NCBI GenBank assembly: GCA_036704825.1
Contig: JAUBSN010000044.1
Coordinates: forward strand, 1 to 64,000
Origin: Microcoleus sp036704825
Lineage (GTDB): Bacteria; Cyanobacteriota; Cyanobacteriia; Cyanobacteriales; Microcoleaceae
Reading direction: 5' to 3'
DNA: 64,000 bases
In this document: piece after piece, positions 54,669 to 63,562 of the stretch
Numbering within the stretch: the stretch's first letter is position 1
How the letters are laid out: every line of letters starts with the position of its first letter
Notes under the pieces: generated by a model
The model's input: only the letters and a program-made list of their open reading frames with translations
The model's database searches: none
What the model was told of the DNA's origin: nothing
Program-made: the position numbers and the translations under genes

Positions 54669-55157
54669 AGCATTTATCCTACGATCGTAAAGTATGAATA
54701 AGTTAGTTTAGTTGCTGACCAAGACTTTCAAAGGTGGTACCCGCTACGCGATCGATCCCACGGATCGATCCCAAATCTAAAATCTAAAATCCTTGCGTCC
54801 GCCGAATTTATCCGCAGGGTCAATCCAAAATCTAAAATCTAAAATCTAAAATCGAATGACTCTCTGAAGAGAATCAGGGGATTTCAGCGTATGTTTTCGG
54901 AGGGGCGATCGCCCTTGTGGGAATCAGTGGAGAGAGCCGTTGTGATAAATTTAGTAGGAAAGTGGCTCGCGATCGCGCGGAACGCAAACGCAACAATTCT
55001 CTCTTCCTCTAGTATGCCTGAAAGGCTAATTTTTAGTTATACCAGCGATCGCGACAATAGTGTGTTCTTCATCACAGCGAAAGATTGCACTATTGGCTGA
55101 ATCGAGCCAATATATAAATGTATAGAGCTTTGCAAAAGTTTACGAAGGCAGTATCGA
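54669..55157. other. Repeat-rich intergenic region
   Basis: Heptamer AAATCTA repeats at about 54770-54853. A frame at 54891-55100 has no recognised product and is not called. Confidence 0.5.
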
Positions 55158-55781
55158 ATGTCTTTTGAGTTTTTATCGTTAGAGACTATTCAGCAGTTTG
55201 CGCGCGATTACGGCTACTGGGCAGTATTTCTGGGAATTTTGCTGGAAAATCTGGGAGTTCCTCTTCCAGGCGAGACAATTACGATTGCTGGCGGGTTTTT
55301 AGCTGGCAGCGGGGAACTGAATTACTGGTTTGTACTCGGCAGTGCGATCGCTGGTGCTACATTGGGAGGAAATTTTGGTTACGCGATCGGCAGGTACGGC
55401 GGCTGGCCGCTGCTGCTGAAGCTGGGACAATTTTTCCGCTTTCGGGAAGAACAACTGTTTGACTTAAAAGAACAGTTTAGCAAAAATGCAGCTAAAGCCG
55501 TATTTTTGGGCCGTTTCATCGCATTGCTGCGAATTTTTGCTAGCCCCCTAGCGGGTATTGCAGAAATGCCTTTTTGGAAATTTTCGCTGTTCAATGTTCT
55601 GGGTGCTGCCAGTTGGGCATCTGTAATGGTGAGTTTATCCTACTTCTTGGGACAAGTTGTGTCTTTGGAGAAATTGGTAGCTTGGGCTGCTCAATTTGCG
55701 GTATTGGCTTTGCTGTTAGCAGTTGCTTGGATTGCAATTCCTATTTGGTTGGAAGCGCGGACTTTGGACAAGACTAAGTAG
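55158..55781 (+). CDS. DedA family membrane protein
   Basis: 207 residues with four to five hydrophobic segments. The family signature is visible: FLGILLENLGVPLPGETITI near the N terminus, YAIGRYGG, and FLGRFIALLRIFASPLAG (conserved Arg). DedA proteins support membrane lipid carrier recycling (undecaprenyl phosphate flipping) and envelope homeostasis. Confidence 0.92.
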   Translation: MSFEFLSLETIQQFARDYGYWAVFLGILLENLGVPLPGETITIAGGFLAGSGELNYWFVLGSAIAGATLGGNFGYAIGRYGGWPLLLKLGQFFRFREEQLFDLKEQFSKNAAKAVFLGRFIALLRIFASPLAGIAEMPFWKFSLFNVLGAASWASVMVSLSYFLGQVVSLEKLVAWAAQFAVLALLLAVAWIAIPIWLEARTLDKTK

Positions 55782-55827
55782 AGACACAACAATATTGTCT
55801 TCTGAGTTCCATTACCGCGCCAAGTAG

Positions 55828-55857
55828 GGACACAACAATGTTGTGTCCTTATTTTTG
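55828..55857 (+). terminator. Palindrome with T-rich tail after the DedA gene
   Basis: GGACACAACA, one A, TGTTGTGTCC, then TTATTTTTG. It is a perfect 10-bp stem and also a copy of the TAGGGACAC-type repeat; a degenerate copy lies at 55789-55806. Confidence 0.6.
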
Positions 55858-56100
55858 TCAGAAGTGCCAAGCACCTTTTCCAGAACACAATTAAATAGTG
55901 CTGTAGGGGCGGGTTTTACCGATCGGAACTGCCTAAAATCAACAATCTCATAAACCCGCCCCGCTAGGGCGGTACATCACCATCCACCTCATTCAAAATA
56001 CAAGGGTCTGGTTTTGAACGAGTCAATTTTTTTCCTTCGAGTCAGTTCGCCAACCCCCCTGCATTTATAATAAGTAGAAGTCATATAATAGGTATAAATC
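55858..56100. other. Gap before the phage-like conserved protein
   Basis: Nothing coding is seen. It contains a GGCGGGTTTT and AACCCGCC pair of the common interspersed type. Confidence 0.4.
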
Positions 56101-56835
56101 ATGGGATACACTACAATTTTTGACGGGATATTTCATTTAAATAAACGGTTATTAGACAGCGAAGCTATTTACTTATTAGAGTTTTCTCGAACGAGACGGA
56201 TGAAGCGAAATCCGGGGATTTTGCAAAGCATTCCCGATCCGGCGAGAACAGCGGTGGGTTTGCCTGTGGGCGAAGAAGGCTGCTATTTTGTGAATCAAAA
56301 ATGGGATGAAGATTCGGAAGTTTCTGTTGTTAATTACAACCGCCCGCCGAAGACTCAGCCCGGATTGTGGTGTCAGTGGATTCCTACTGCTGACGGCGGG
56401 GGGATTCAGTGGAGCGGCGTAGAAAAGTTTTATGATTATGTCGAATGGTTGCAGTATATTATTAACAATTTTCTTGAACCTTGGGGTTATGTTTTGAGAG
56501 GCGAGGTGAATTGGCAAGGGGAAAGGGAAGAGGATGTGGGTATGATTTGGGTTGAGAATAATGCGATCGTTTCGCCGGAAGGTGCACAGGAATTGTTGAG
56601 GTATGCAGTGTCGCCGGTATCAGTGCCAAAGGTGGTTTGGGATTGTTTGCAAGCGGTGGAAGCTGCGGGTAAGCCTCTGACAGATTGGTATGGGATAATC
56701 GATCGCGCTTTGGAGTTGGGACACGGGGAAGCGGCGCTGTGGATTAAGCCTAATATGGATAAGTATTTAGATGGTTGGGATCGGGGTTTTGAGTTTGAGG
56801 GGAAGGTGATTAAAATGACAGATAGTGAGCTTTAA
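56101..56835 (+). CDS. Conserved hypothetical protein (phage/bacterial MGYTT family)
   Basis: 244 residues. The N-terminal pattern MGYTTIFDGIFHLNKRL, then FSRTRRMKR, PDPARTAVGLPVGEEGCYFV and CQWIPTADGGGIQW, belongs to a conserved hypothetical family also found in phages. No catalytic residues are evident. The last third (about 160-244) is a different helical part. No known function. Confidence 0.75.
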   Translation: MGYTTIFDGIFHLNKRLLDSEAIYLLEFSRTRRMKRNPGILQSIPDPARTAVGLPVGEEGCYFVNQKWDEDSEVSVVNYNRPPKTQPGLWCQWIPTADGGGIQWSGVEKFYDYVEWLQYIINNFLEPWGYVLRGEVNWQGEREEDVGMIWVENNAIVSPEGAQELLRYAVSPVSVPKVVWDCLQAVEAAGKPLTDWYGIIDRALELGHGEAALWIKPNMDKYLDGWDRGFEFEGKVIKMTDSEL

Positions 56836-56897
56836 GCGGTTGTTTTGATTGCGGATAATCCGGTTATAATGTGAGTAGGATCGCAAAAGGATGTAGT

Positions 56898-57518
56898 ATG
56901 ACGGCATCAACAGAAATTCGCGAACAACTAATTGAGAGAAAAGTTGAAAGTTATTACTCTCCCGCCGATTATTTAATGCTGGAAGAGGGGGCAGAATTTA
57001 GAAGCGAATATCACGATGGCAAGATAATTCCAATGACAGGCGGAACACCAAATCACAATCAAATAGCTCTTAATTTGAGCGGGGCATTAAATTTTGCTAC
57101 AAAAGGACAACCGTACCGAGTATTTATCAACGATTTGCGTTTGTGGATACCGTCGAAGCGGGTTTATACTTATCCCGATGTGATGCTGGTGGCGGGAAAA
57201 TTGGAGTTTGCTGAGGGCAGGAAAGATACAATTACTAATGCGGTGATGGTGGCTGAGGTTTTATCTGAATCGACGGCGGATTATGACAGGGGTGGCAAGT
57301 TTAAACTTTTTCGGACGATTCCTAGTTTGACGGAGTATATTTTGATCGATCAATATGAGATGCACGTCGAACATTTTTGTAAGACGGATGATAATAAGTG
57401 GATTTTGTCTGAGTATGATGGTGCTGATGCGATGTTGAAATTGAGTTGTATGGAGTTTGAGATTCGGTTAGGTGATATTTACGATCGCGTGGATTTTGAA
57501 TCTGAGTCGGAGGAGTGA
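56898..57518 (+). CDS. Uma2 family protein (intact)
   Basis: 206 residues of the DUF820/Uma2 family, PD-(D/E)XK-fold nuclease-like. Visible: YYSPADYLMLEEGAEFRSEY, TYPDVMLVAGKLE (the Asp-containing sheet) and VMVAEVLSESTADYDRGGKF with the active-site-like E. It is intact, unlike the copy at 13413. ATG at 56898 chosen. Function of the family is unknown. Confidence 0.85.
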   Translation: MTASTEIREQLIERKVESYYSPADYLMLEEGAEFRSEYHDGKIIPMTGGTPNHNQIALNLSGALNFATKGQPYRVFINDLRLWIPSKRVYTYPDVMLVAGKLEFAEGRKDTITNAVMVAEVLSESTADYDRGGKFKLFRTIPSLTEYILIDQYEMHVEHFCKTDDNKWILSEYDGADAMLKLSCMEFEIRLGDIYDRVDFESESEE

Positions 57519-57540
57519 AGTGATAGAATAATTAAGTTGA

Positions 57541-57885
57541 TTGAGTAAAAGGCATAAACTTAGGTTGTCAGTTCACTCACGCTATGCAGATGGCACACTT
57601 GTGCTGAAAAACCAGCAACCGCCACGACTTGGGGAATCAAGACCAGATCCGAATGCTATAGGCCCTCATTCTCAGTTAAGATGGGATACTTATAACCAGA
57701 GGATTTATCAGGCGCGAGAATTTGATGAGTCAGGGCAATCCGTGAGAGATATTGATTTTACAAGTCCCACCTATCCTAATGGCAATCCTCGTCCAGATCA
57801 TCTGCCGCCACCGCATCAACATCGGTGGATACCAAATCCCACCGGTGGTACTCCTACTAGAAGTAGAATCCCGGAAGCATTATGA
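57541..57885 (+). CDS. Orphan polymorphic-toxin C-terminal domain (Ntox24-like)
   Basis: 114 residues, basic, and Pro/His-rich at the end. The middle and end (YNQRIYQAREFDESGQSVRD, IDFTSPTYPNGNPRPDH and PPPHQHRWIPNP) match from memory the type-24 polymorphic toxin domain normally found at the tip of large contact-dependent toxins. Here it stands alone with a TTG start, 22 bp after a Uma2 gene, with no secretion or filament region. It overlaps the next gene by 4 bp, the usual toxin-immunity arrangement. The nuclease activity is inferred from the family. Confidence 0.6.
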   Translation: MSKRHKLRLSVHSRYADGTLVLKNQQPPRLGESRPDPNAIGPHSQLRWDTYNQRIYQAREFDESGQSVRDIDFTSPTYPNGNPRPDHLPPPHQHRWIPNPTGGTPTRSRIPEAL

Positions 57886-58310
57886 AATCTGAAAAGTCGG
57901 CTATCACCTATAATATCGGTCAAAAATGGGCTGTGACTCTTTGCTGTGAAGCAGAAGAAAAACTGGAATTGAGAGTTGCAAAAATCGTTGAGTATTTAGA
58001 CAAAAATTATCTCTTAAACCAATGGACAATATCTGATATTGAAGCTACGGGGATTTACGGCAATTGCTTGACTGCGCGGTGTAATAATGAAGAAATATTT
58101 CAGGTATCTACTTCTGATTTGTTGCAGGTAATGAGGGAAGAAGGTCAAGTTATTGAATTAGAGGCTAGTTTGATAAAGGATGACGAAGAATTGTTTAAAA
58201 TATTGATTCGAGATGGGGTTTCAATTGATTTGCTTGGCAGCGGGGAGATGATGCCGCTGACGGTTTTGGGGAAATATGTTTATGTTGACAAAGAACTGTT
58301 TATGTGGTAA
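57882..58310 (+). CDS. Probable immunity protein for the orphan toxin
   Basis: 142 residues, acidic, no signal peptide. ATG overlaps the toxin-like stop by 4 bp. The sequence is predicted as alternating beta and helix (AVTLCCEAEEKLELRVAKIV, then LGSGEMMPLTVLGKYVYVDK). I recognise no named immunity family; the call rests on position, size and charge. Confidence 0.5.
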   Translation: MKSEKSAITYNIGQKWAVTLCCEAEEKLELRVAKIVEYLDKNYLLNQWTISDIEATGIYGNCLTARCNNEEIFQVSTSDLLQVMREEGQVIELEASLIKDDEELFKILIRDGVSIDLLGSGEMMPLTVLGKYVYVDKELFMW

Positions 58311-58380
58311 TAGACGTGGGAGCGATCGTACTTCAAAATTTTTTTGAAAAAGGATCAGAGGGTCTAGGGCTTGTTTGCGC

Positions 58381-59322
58381 TTAATACTTGCTTAAATCTC
58401 GATAACCAGAAGGACAATTTATATCTGTGTTGTTGATAATTACTGGTAAACCTGGAGGCTCTTTTGAAGGTTGATTGCTTTCACAAAGTATGGTTTTAGT
58501 ATTTGTTTCACCACTAGCTTTTGTAGTTGAAAGAGTTATACCAGTATAGTTTTTTGGTTCCTCTACTTTAGCTAAAGCAATTGCTTGAACCCAACGCTTA
58601 TCATTACTCACAAGAATACTATATAAATAATTTTGTGTTTCTGACTTTATACCTGTTCCCAATTGTTCTATCCTAGATGCGAACCTAGAATTCTCAGCGT
58701 AAAAAGCTTGTTGTGCTTTGTTCAGTGAACCAACATACTGTTTGGCTTCTGATTGTATAGCCTTGTTTAGCTGATCTTTTTCTTCATCTTCAGGACTTGT
58801 TGCTCTAACATTTGGAGGGAGTATGGTTTGCTCAGAAATTTTATTAAAAAGTCCTGCATTGGAAGTAAAAGATGTGGGTCTAGATGTTCCAGTATTGTCT
58901 AATTCTAAACGCAACTTACCCTCAGCCGTGAAATCAAAAATTGCCCTTTTAGTAATTTGACCTCCTCTTAATATATCCAGATGTTTTGGTTGAGCATTTA
59001 GGTTAGTCTGATACCGTGCTTCGCTAGCTGAAGCAATTTTGTCCCAAATAAATAACTTCCCTTCAGGCGTAAAAATTAATTTTACTGACGGGCCTGAACC
59101 TTGCAGTTCCCATTGACCTAATAATTGTTGAGCAACATAATTCTCAGGATTTGCAGCAGCTACAGAAGTTGAAGTTGAAGTTGATATTAAACTTGAAGAA
59201 GTTTGAGGATTCAGTAAATTATATAATCCAAAGCCAGCTAAGGCTAACGCTAAAGTTGAGCAACCACCAATTAAAGCCCATTTCCAAGGCGCAAGATTAG
59301 AGTTGTTTTGAGGATTAGTCAT
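58381..59322 (-). CDS. Membrane-anchored type IV pilin-like (G/H) protein
   Basis: 313 residues. One N-terminal membrane helix (WALIGGCSTLALALAGFGLY, about 14-33), a beta-rich domain (about 65-160, WELQGSGPSVKLIFTPEGKL), and a C-terminal domain with EAKQYVGSLNKAQQAFYAEN, FASRIEQLGTGI and the Cys pair near the end, the pattern of cyanobacterial pilin-like G/H proteins. No classical prepilin cleavage site, so it is probably an anchored rather than assembled protein. Function unknown. Confidence 0.72.
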   Translation of the reverse strand: MTNPQNNSNLAPWKWALIGGCSTLALALAGFGLYNLLNPQTSSSLISTSTSTSVAAANPENYVAQQLLGQWELQGSGPSVKLIFTPEGKLFIWDKIASASEARYQTNLNAQPKHLDILRGGQITKRAIFDFTAEGKLRLELDNTGTSRPTSFTSNAGLFNKISEQTILPPNVRATSPEDEEKDQLNKAIQSEAKQYVGSLNKAQQAFYAENSRFASRIEQLGTGIKSETQNYLYSILVSNDKRWVQAIALAKVEEPKNYTGITLSTTKASGETNTKTILCESNQPSKEPPGLPVIINNTDINCPSGYRDLSKY

Positions 59323-59560
59323 AGTAATTAATTAGTGATAGCTAGAACATAAACTGCCAATTCAAGAGAATTTTACTAATTCTGTTGATTACACTCCATA
59401 TTATCAAATCTACATCAGTCTTAAGAATCAAAAAAGTAATATAAAAGTATTTTAAAAGTAGTATAAAAGTAACAATTCAAGTCTAGAGACTAAGTGGCTG
59501 GACTGTTGGGCTATAATCTGGTATTATGGAATAGTCTTAGCTGGGAGAGGACTTTAACAC

Positions 59561-60220
59561 ATGACTGTTGACGAAGCCATAGAGATCGCAGAAACAGCCC
59601 TCAACTACGATCGCCTCAACAAAGTTCAAGAGCTAGTGTTTCGTCAATCATGGGAAGGAAGGTCTTACGGAGAAATAGCTAAAACTACAGGATATCAATA
59701 CGATTATATCAAAGCTACTGGTTATGAATTATGGAAATTACTATCACAGGTATTAGGAGAAAAAGTAAAGCAAAATAATCTCAAATCAGTCTTAAAGCGA
59801 TACTTACGAAAAACTCAAGTGAATTTACAGCGAAATCTGACGATCGAAGTTAATCTCAGCGGAGCAAATCTCAGTGGAGCAAACTTAAGTGGAGCTAGAT
59901 TATTCGCAAATTTAAATGAAGCTGATTATGTTCAAACCGATTTAGATAAAATAATAAACACTGATAGTGCAACTGAATTATCTAACTCTGAAAACGAAAT
60001 TAACTGGAACGGTTTTTGCTTCCACTCCGACGCACAAGTGAAAATTGCCGAAATACTCGATCGCACTTCCACTCTCTTCATCCCCAACTCCCAACTCCGA
60101 CTCGCAACACCCGCAGGGAGACAAAACCAAGAAGCTGACTTTCTGATCTTCCACCAAAACAAGTTAGGGATGCTGAAAATTGACCGTGAATCATCCCATC
60201 CAAACGCAACAGAAGATTAA
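59561..60220 (+). CDS. vMAP-type HTH/pentapeptide protein, truncated
   Basis: 219 residues. The N-terminal HTH domain (MTVDEAIEIAETALNYDRL, then WEGRSYGEIAKTTGYQYDYI) is the vWA-MoxR-associated type. A short pentapeptide run (NLSGANLSGANLSGARL) and a C-terminal nuclease-fold-like segment (LATPAGRQNQEADFLIFHQ) follow. It stops at TAA 60218-60220, while homologous sequence continues in frame (see the next feature), so it is probably truncated. Confidence 0.75.
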   Translation: MTVDEAIEIAETALNYDRLNKVQELVFRQSWEGRSYGEIAKTTGYQYDYIKATGYELWKLLSQVLGEKVKQNNLKSVLKRYLRKTQVNLQRNLTIEVNLSGANLSGANLSGARLFANLNEADYVQTDLDKIINTDSATELSNSENEINWNGFCFHSDAQVKIAEILDRTSTLFIPNSQLRLATPAGRQNQEADFLIFHQNKLGMLKIDRESSHPNATED

Positions 60221-60346
60221 AGGTGCGGGCTTTTGAGAGATTCTGGCATCTGTCTTGTCAAACATTACGACGCTACCCGATGCAGCGAACAACCGGATGT
60301 CGTTGTGCAGGAGTTTTTGGAAATTTTGAGTCACGTACAAGCCTAA
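60221..60346 (+). pseudogene. In-frame continuation of the vMAP-type gene after a stop
   Basis: Directly after the stop the same frame reads RCGLLRDSGICLVKHYDATR, then CSEQPDVVVQEFLEILSHVQA and a stop at 60344-60346. This is the expected end of the nuclease-like domain. The break could be a nonsense change or a small in-frame deletion that created TAA. Confidence 0.65.
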
Positions 60347-60766
60347 TAAGGTGTTTTTCTTTAAGCTGTGATACAAACATTACCTTGGTTTTTAATATTT
60401 TCTTACTTAATTAATTAAGTATCCTTCATTTCAGACTCGATATAATAAATAGTATAGCTCTTCAATTAATGTAAACGTTCGGCAGAAAAAATTACACTCA
60501 TTCACGGAAATAATTTTGAATTATATCGTATTTAAATGCACAAGAGCTTATTTCAATTTCATTTAAAATTGTAGCAACGAATCATCTCTTGTGAATTCCT
60601 TTTTCTCTTTCTTCTTCTGTGTCCTCTGCCTCCTCTGCGGTTACTTTCAAAATTATAAATTTAACCGCAGATTTACACAGATGAATGCAGATTCAGATTG
60701 TCTGTTATTGCATAAAACAAAGCGAAGCAATCTTCACTCCTGCGATTGCTTCCTACTAATTACCCA
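60347..60766. other. Intergenic region, nothing coding
   Basis: AT-rich. It contains the CCTCTGCCTCCTCTGCGGTT repeat (complement of the ACCGCAGAGG motif at about 13146 and 14054) near 60622. No gene or terminator I can support. Confidence 0.4.
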
Positions 60767-61795
60767 TTACCCATTATCCACCATCAATTCTCCTTTCCCC
60801 TCAATCACTTCCCCGATCGCGAACGCACCAATTCCCTGAGATTCAAACCACTTAACAGCCCGATCGACTTCTGTGCGATCGAGCAACAGCACAAACCCAA
60901 TCCCCATATTAAAAGTATTGAACATATCTGAATCAGCAACTTGGCCCGCTTCAGCAATCCACTGGAAAATCGGCAAATTTGGCCAGCTATTGCTGTGAAG
61001 TCTGACAGATTGATTAACTCCCAAACAGCGGGGCAAATTTTCCGGCAAACCGCCGCCCGTAATGTGAGCCATGCCATGAATATCTAGACCGCTCTTAATT
61101 GCTTCGAGGACTGGTTTAACATAAATTGTAGTCGGAGTCAGCAGCACTTCTCCTAAAGTTTTGCCACCTAACTTTTCGGGTTGGGAATTCCAATCAAAAC
61201 CTAAATCGCCCGCAATTTTTCTCACCAAACTAAAACCGTTGCTGTGCACGCCCGAACTTGCCAGCCCCACAGCCACATTTCCCACCTGCACCCGCGAACC
61301 GTCCAACAATTTGCTCTTTTCGACAATTCCCACGCAAAAACCAGCTAAATCGTACTCACCCGAAGAGTAAAAACCGGGCATTTCTGCCGTTTCCCCGCCC
61401 AACAAAGCACAGCCGGCTTGTTTGCAACCGTCAGCAATGCCGGCCACCACCGCAGCTAATTGTTCGGGATTTAACTTCCCCGTGGCTAAATAATCGAGAA
61501 AAAAGAGGGGTTCTGCCCCGGATGTCAGCACGTCGTTGACGCACATCGCCACCAAGTCGATACCTACCGTGTCGTGCCGATCGAGATTGTGGGCCAATTT
61601 CAACTTAGTCCCAACGCCGTCAGTCCCCGAAACCATCACGGGCTCTTTTAAACCCTCCGGGACGCTGAAAAAACCGCTAAACCCCCCTAATCCGCCCAAA
61701 ACTCCCGATCGGTGCGTGCTCTTGACCATACTCCCGATGCGCGAGACAAAAGCTCTGCCCGCCTCAACATCCACACCTGCTTCTCGATAATCCAT
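60767..61795 (-). CDS. purM: Phosphoribosylformylglycinamidine cyclo-ligase
   Basis: 342 residues, full length. ATP/substrate segments include GTDGVGTKLKLA, GGETAEMPG and HITGGGLPENLPR. It closes the imidazole ring of AIR in purine synthesis. It is isolated, as often in cyanobacteria. Confidence 0.96.
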   Translation of the reverse strand: MDYREAGVDVEAGRAFVSRIGSMVKSTHRSGVLGGLGGFSGFFSVPEGLKEPVMVSGTDGVGTKLKLAHNLDRHDTVGIDLVAMCVNDVLTSGAEPLFFLDYLATGKLNPEQLAAVVAGIADGCKQAGCALLGGETAEMPGFYSSGEYDLAGFCVGIVEKSKLLDGSRVQVGNVAVGLASSGVHSNGFSLVRKIAGDLGFDWNSQPEKLGGKTLGEVLLTPTTIYVKPVLEAIKSGLDIHGMAHITGGGLPENLPRCLGVNQSVRLHSNSWPNLPIFQWIAEAGQVADSDMFNTFNMGIGFVLLLDRTEVDRAVKWFESQGIGAFAIGEVIEGKGELMVDNG

Positions 61796-62290
61796 AAGTC
61801 CGCCAAATCGATTTCTTCTAATTTTTAGTTTATTCCCATAACAGTTGACAAACAGCTTTTTTAAGACTAGCTATTTAGCAGCCCACAAAATACACTAAAT
61901 TTTTGTAAATTTTTGTAAATTTTTCCGTAATGGCTGAAACGGCTGTAAGCACTGGAACTAAAGGATTTTATGATAGAGGGTTTTGAGAAAATTTGATGAA
62001 GATTTGGCGAAAATCGCGATCGCAGCGATCCCCAACCACAAAAGTTTGTGGTAGTCTGTTGCAGTTCGTGAACAAAACACAAATTGCGGATCGAGTATGA
62101 GTTGTCAAGTGTCAGGGAAGTTTCCGCCAATTTTTTTGGGGGCGGAAGCATTCAAGCAAAAACGCACCCCGATACTTTGCTTTGACTCACGGGGGAATGG
62201 CGAAGGGCAAGAGAGAAATCCTTGAAGCCCGCCGCCAAATGGTCAATCCTCCAATCTCGGTTGACAATGGCTATTCACAAAAATGGACGT
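61796..62290. other. Leader of the RlpA gene
   Basis: No gene. A TTTTTGTAAATTTTTGTAAA stretch near 61900 and several HIP1-like sites. A minus-strand frame here has no family resemblance. Confidence 0.4.
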
Positions 62291-63367
62291 ATGAAGGAAA
62301 AATTTGTTGGTGGTCTACTCGCTATCCTGTTAGTTCCTGTGGTAGGAACGGCATCCTCTTGTCACGCACAAGCAACAGGTGCCGACAACCAAAACTCTCC
62401 GGTTTCCGAGCAAGTAATTGCCACCCAACCGTCCCGGCAGTTAAACGCAAGTCGGGTCGAAGCGCAAAAAGTCGGACAGTATCAGTATCAAGCAAAAGCT
62501 GAAATTGCCCGAGACTCGATCGCCAAAATCCAGCCCCACGAGTTAGACGGGCGACAAGCAGCGACAGTCTACGTGCGAAACATTCCAGTCATCACCTTTC
62601 TGAACGCCAATCCGGAAACAAACACGAAAATGGGACAAACTGGCAACAGCCAAGCCGGTGCTAGCAGTCCGTCGAAAGTAGCGGGCGCGAGAGAAAATCC
62701 CAAAGTCGGAAACATTGCCAGCAACTCCAACAACCAAGAACCCGATCCAGTTTGGCGGGCATCAAGCTTAGCAGCAAGACTCAACCAGCTAGCCCGCAAC
62801 AACATCGATCCCAACAGCATTACCGTTAAGTGGGAAAAAGGCGATCGCTACATTATCCAGGCAAACGGCGAGGACTTGGTAAACATCAACGCCGAAACCA
62901 TCCTCCCCGACACCACCAGCGACTTTAGCCGAGACGCCCTGCAAGCAACCAATCGCCTCCGCCGACTTCTGGGCAACGCCCCACCCCTAGAAGAAGTCGC
63001 AGGCAAACCGCAACCAGAATCCCCCGTGCTGTCTCTTGGCCCAGTTCAAGTGCGCCTCAACGGCTGGGCTTCCTGGTACGGCCCGGGATTTCACGGCAAC
63101 CTCAGCGCCAGCGGCGAGCGTTTCAACCAAAATGATTTGACCGCAGCCCACCCAAATTTGCCTTTTGGAACTAGAGTCATGGTGAGAAATCTCGACAACG
63201 GCCGCACCGTGGTTGTCCGCATTAACGACCGCGGCCCTTATGTGGGCGATCGGCTTATTGACTTGTCCGCACGGGCCGCCAGCGTGCTGGGAATGATGAG
63301 CAGTGGCGTTGCCAGAGTGGAAATCGAAGTGATCGAACCGCCGCAGCAAACAACTGGTGGACGCTGA
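62291..63367 (+). CDS. rlpA: Septal ring lytic transglycosylase RlpA-like protein
   Basis: 358 residues. Signal peptide at the N terminus (KFVGGLLAILLVPVVG) and no obvious lipobox. The C-terminal double-psi beta-barrel holds GWASWYGPGFHGNLSASGER, PFGTRVMVRN and RINDRGPYVGDRLIDLS, the RlpA catalytic core with His and Asp. The middle region is disordered. It cleaves glycan strands lacking stem peptides, aiding septal peptidoglycan. Start uncertain: ATG 62267 or 62291; the latter puts the signal peptide first. Confidence 0.85.
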   Translation: MKEKFVGGLLAILLVPVVGTASSCHAQATGADNQNSPVSEQVIATQPSRQLNASRVEAQKVGQYQYQAKAEIARDSIAKIQPHELDGRQAATVYVRNIPVITFLNANPETNTKMGQTGNSQAGASSPSKVAGARENPKVGNIASNSNNQEPDPVWRASSLAARLNQLARNNIDPNSITVKWEKGDRYIIQANGEDLVNINAETILPDTTSDFSRDALQATNRLRRLLGNAPPLEEVAGKPQPESPVLSLGPVQVRLNGWASWYGPGFHGNLSASGERFNQNDLTAAHPNLPFGTRVMVRNLDNGRTVVVRINDRGPYVGDRLIDLSARAASVLGMMSSGVARVEIEVIEPPQQTTGGR

Positions 63368-63431
63368 AGGCTGCTCTCAGGCAGAATACAAAACTTATCC
63401 GAAGTGTAGAAGGCAGAAAGTAGAATAAAAC

Positions 63432-63499
63432 TGACATCTTGCACCATTATTTGTGGAAGAAGCCCGAAAGCCTGTTCTTGAGGACGGTGCAAGATGTCA
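63432..63499. mobile_element. MITE-like element, family B copy 2
   Basis: Perfect ends TGACATCTTGCACC (63432-63445) and GGTGCAAGATGTCA (63486-63499) around 40 bp. It is a short relative of the element at 36075-36207. Confidence 0.7.
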
Positions 63500-63562
63500 A
63501 GTCGAACAAATTCTGACACATAAACTCTGCATTCTGCCGAATGCCTTCAGGAGATTCTACCG

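Noticed and set aside
54891..55100. 69-codon plus-strand frame
   Set aside because: No recognised domain, weak start context and low-complexity composition; probably chance.
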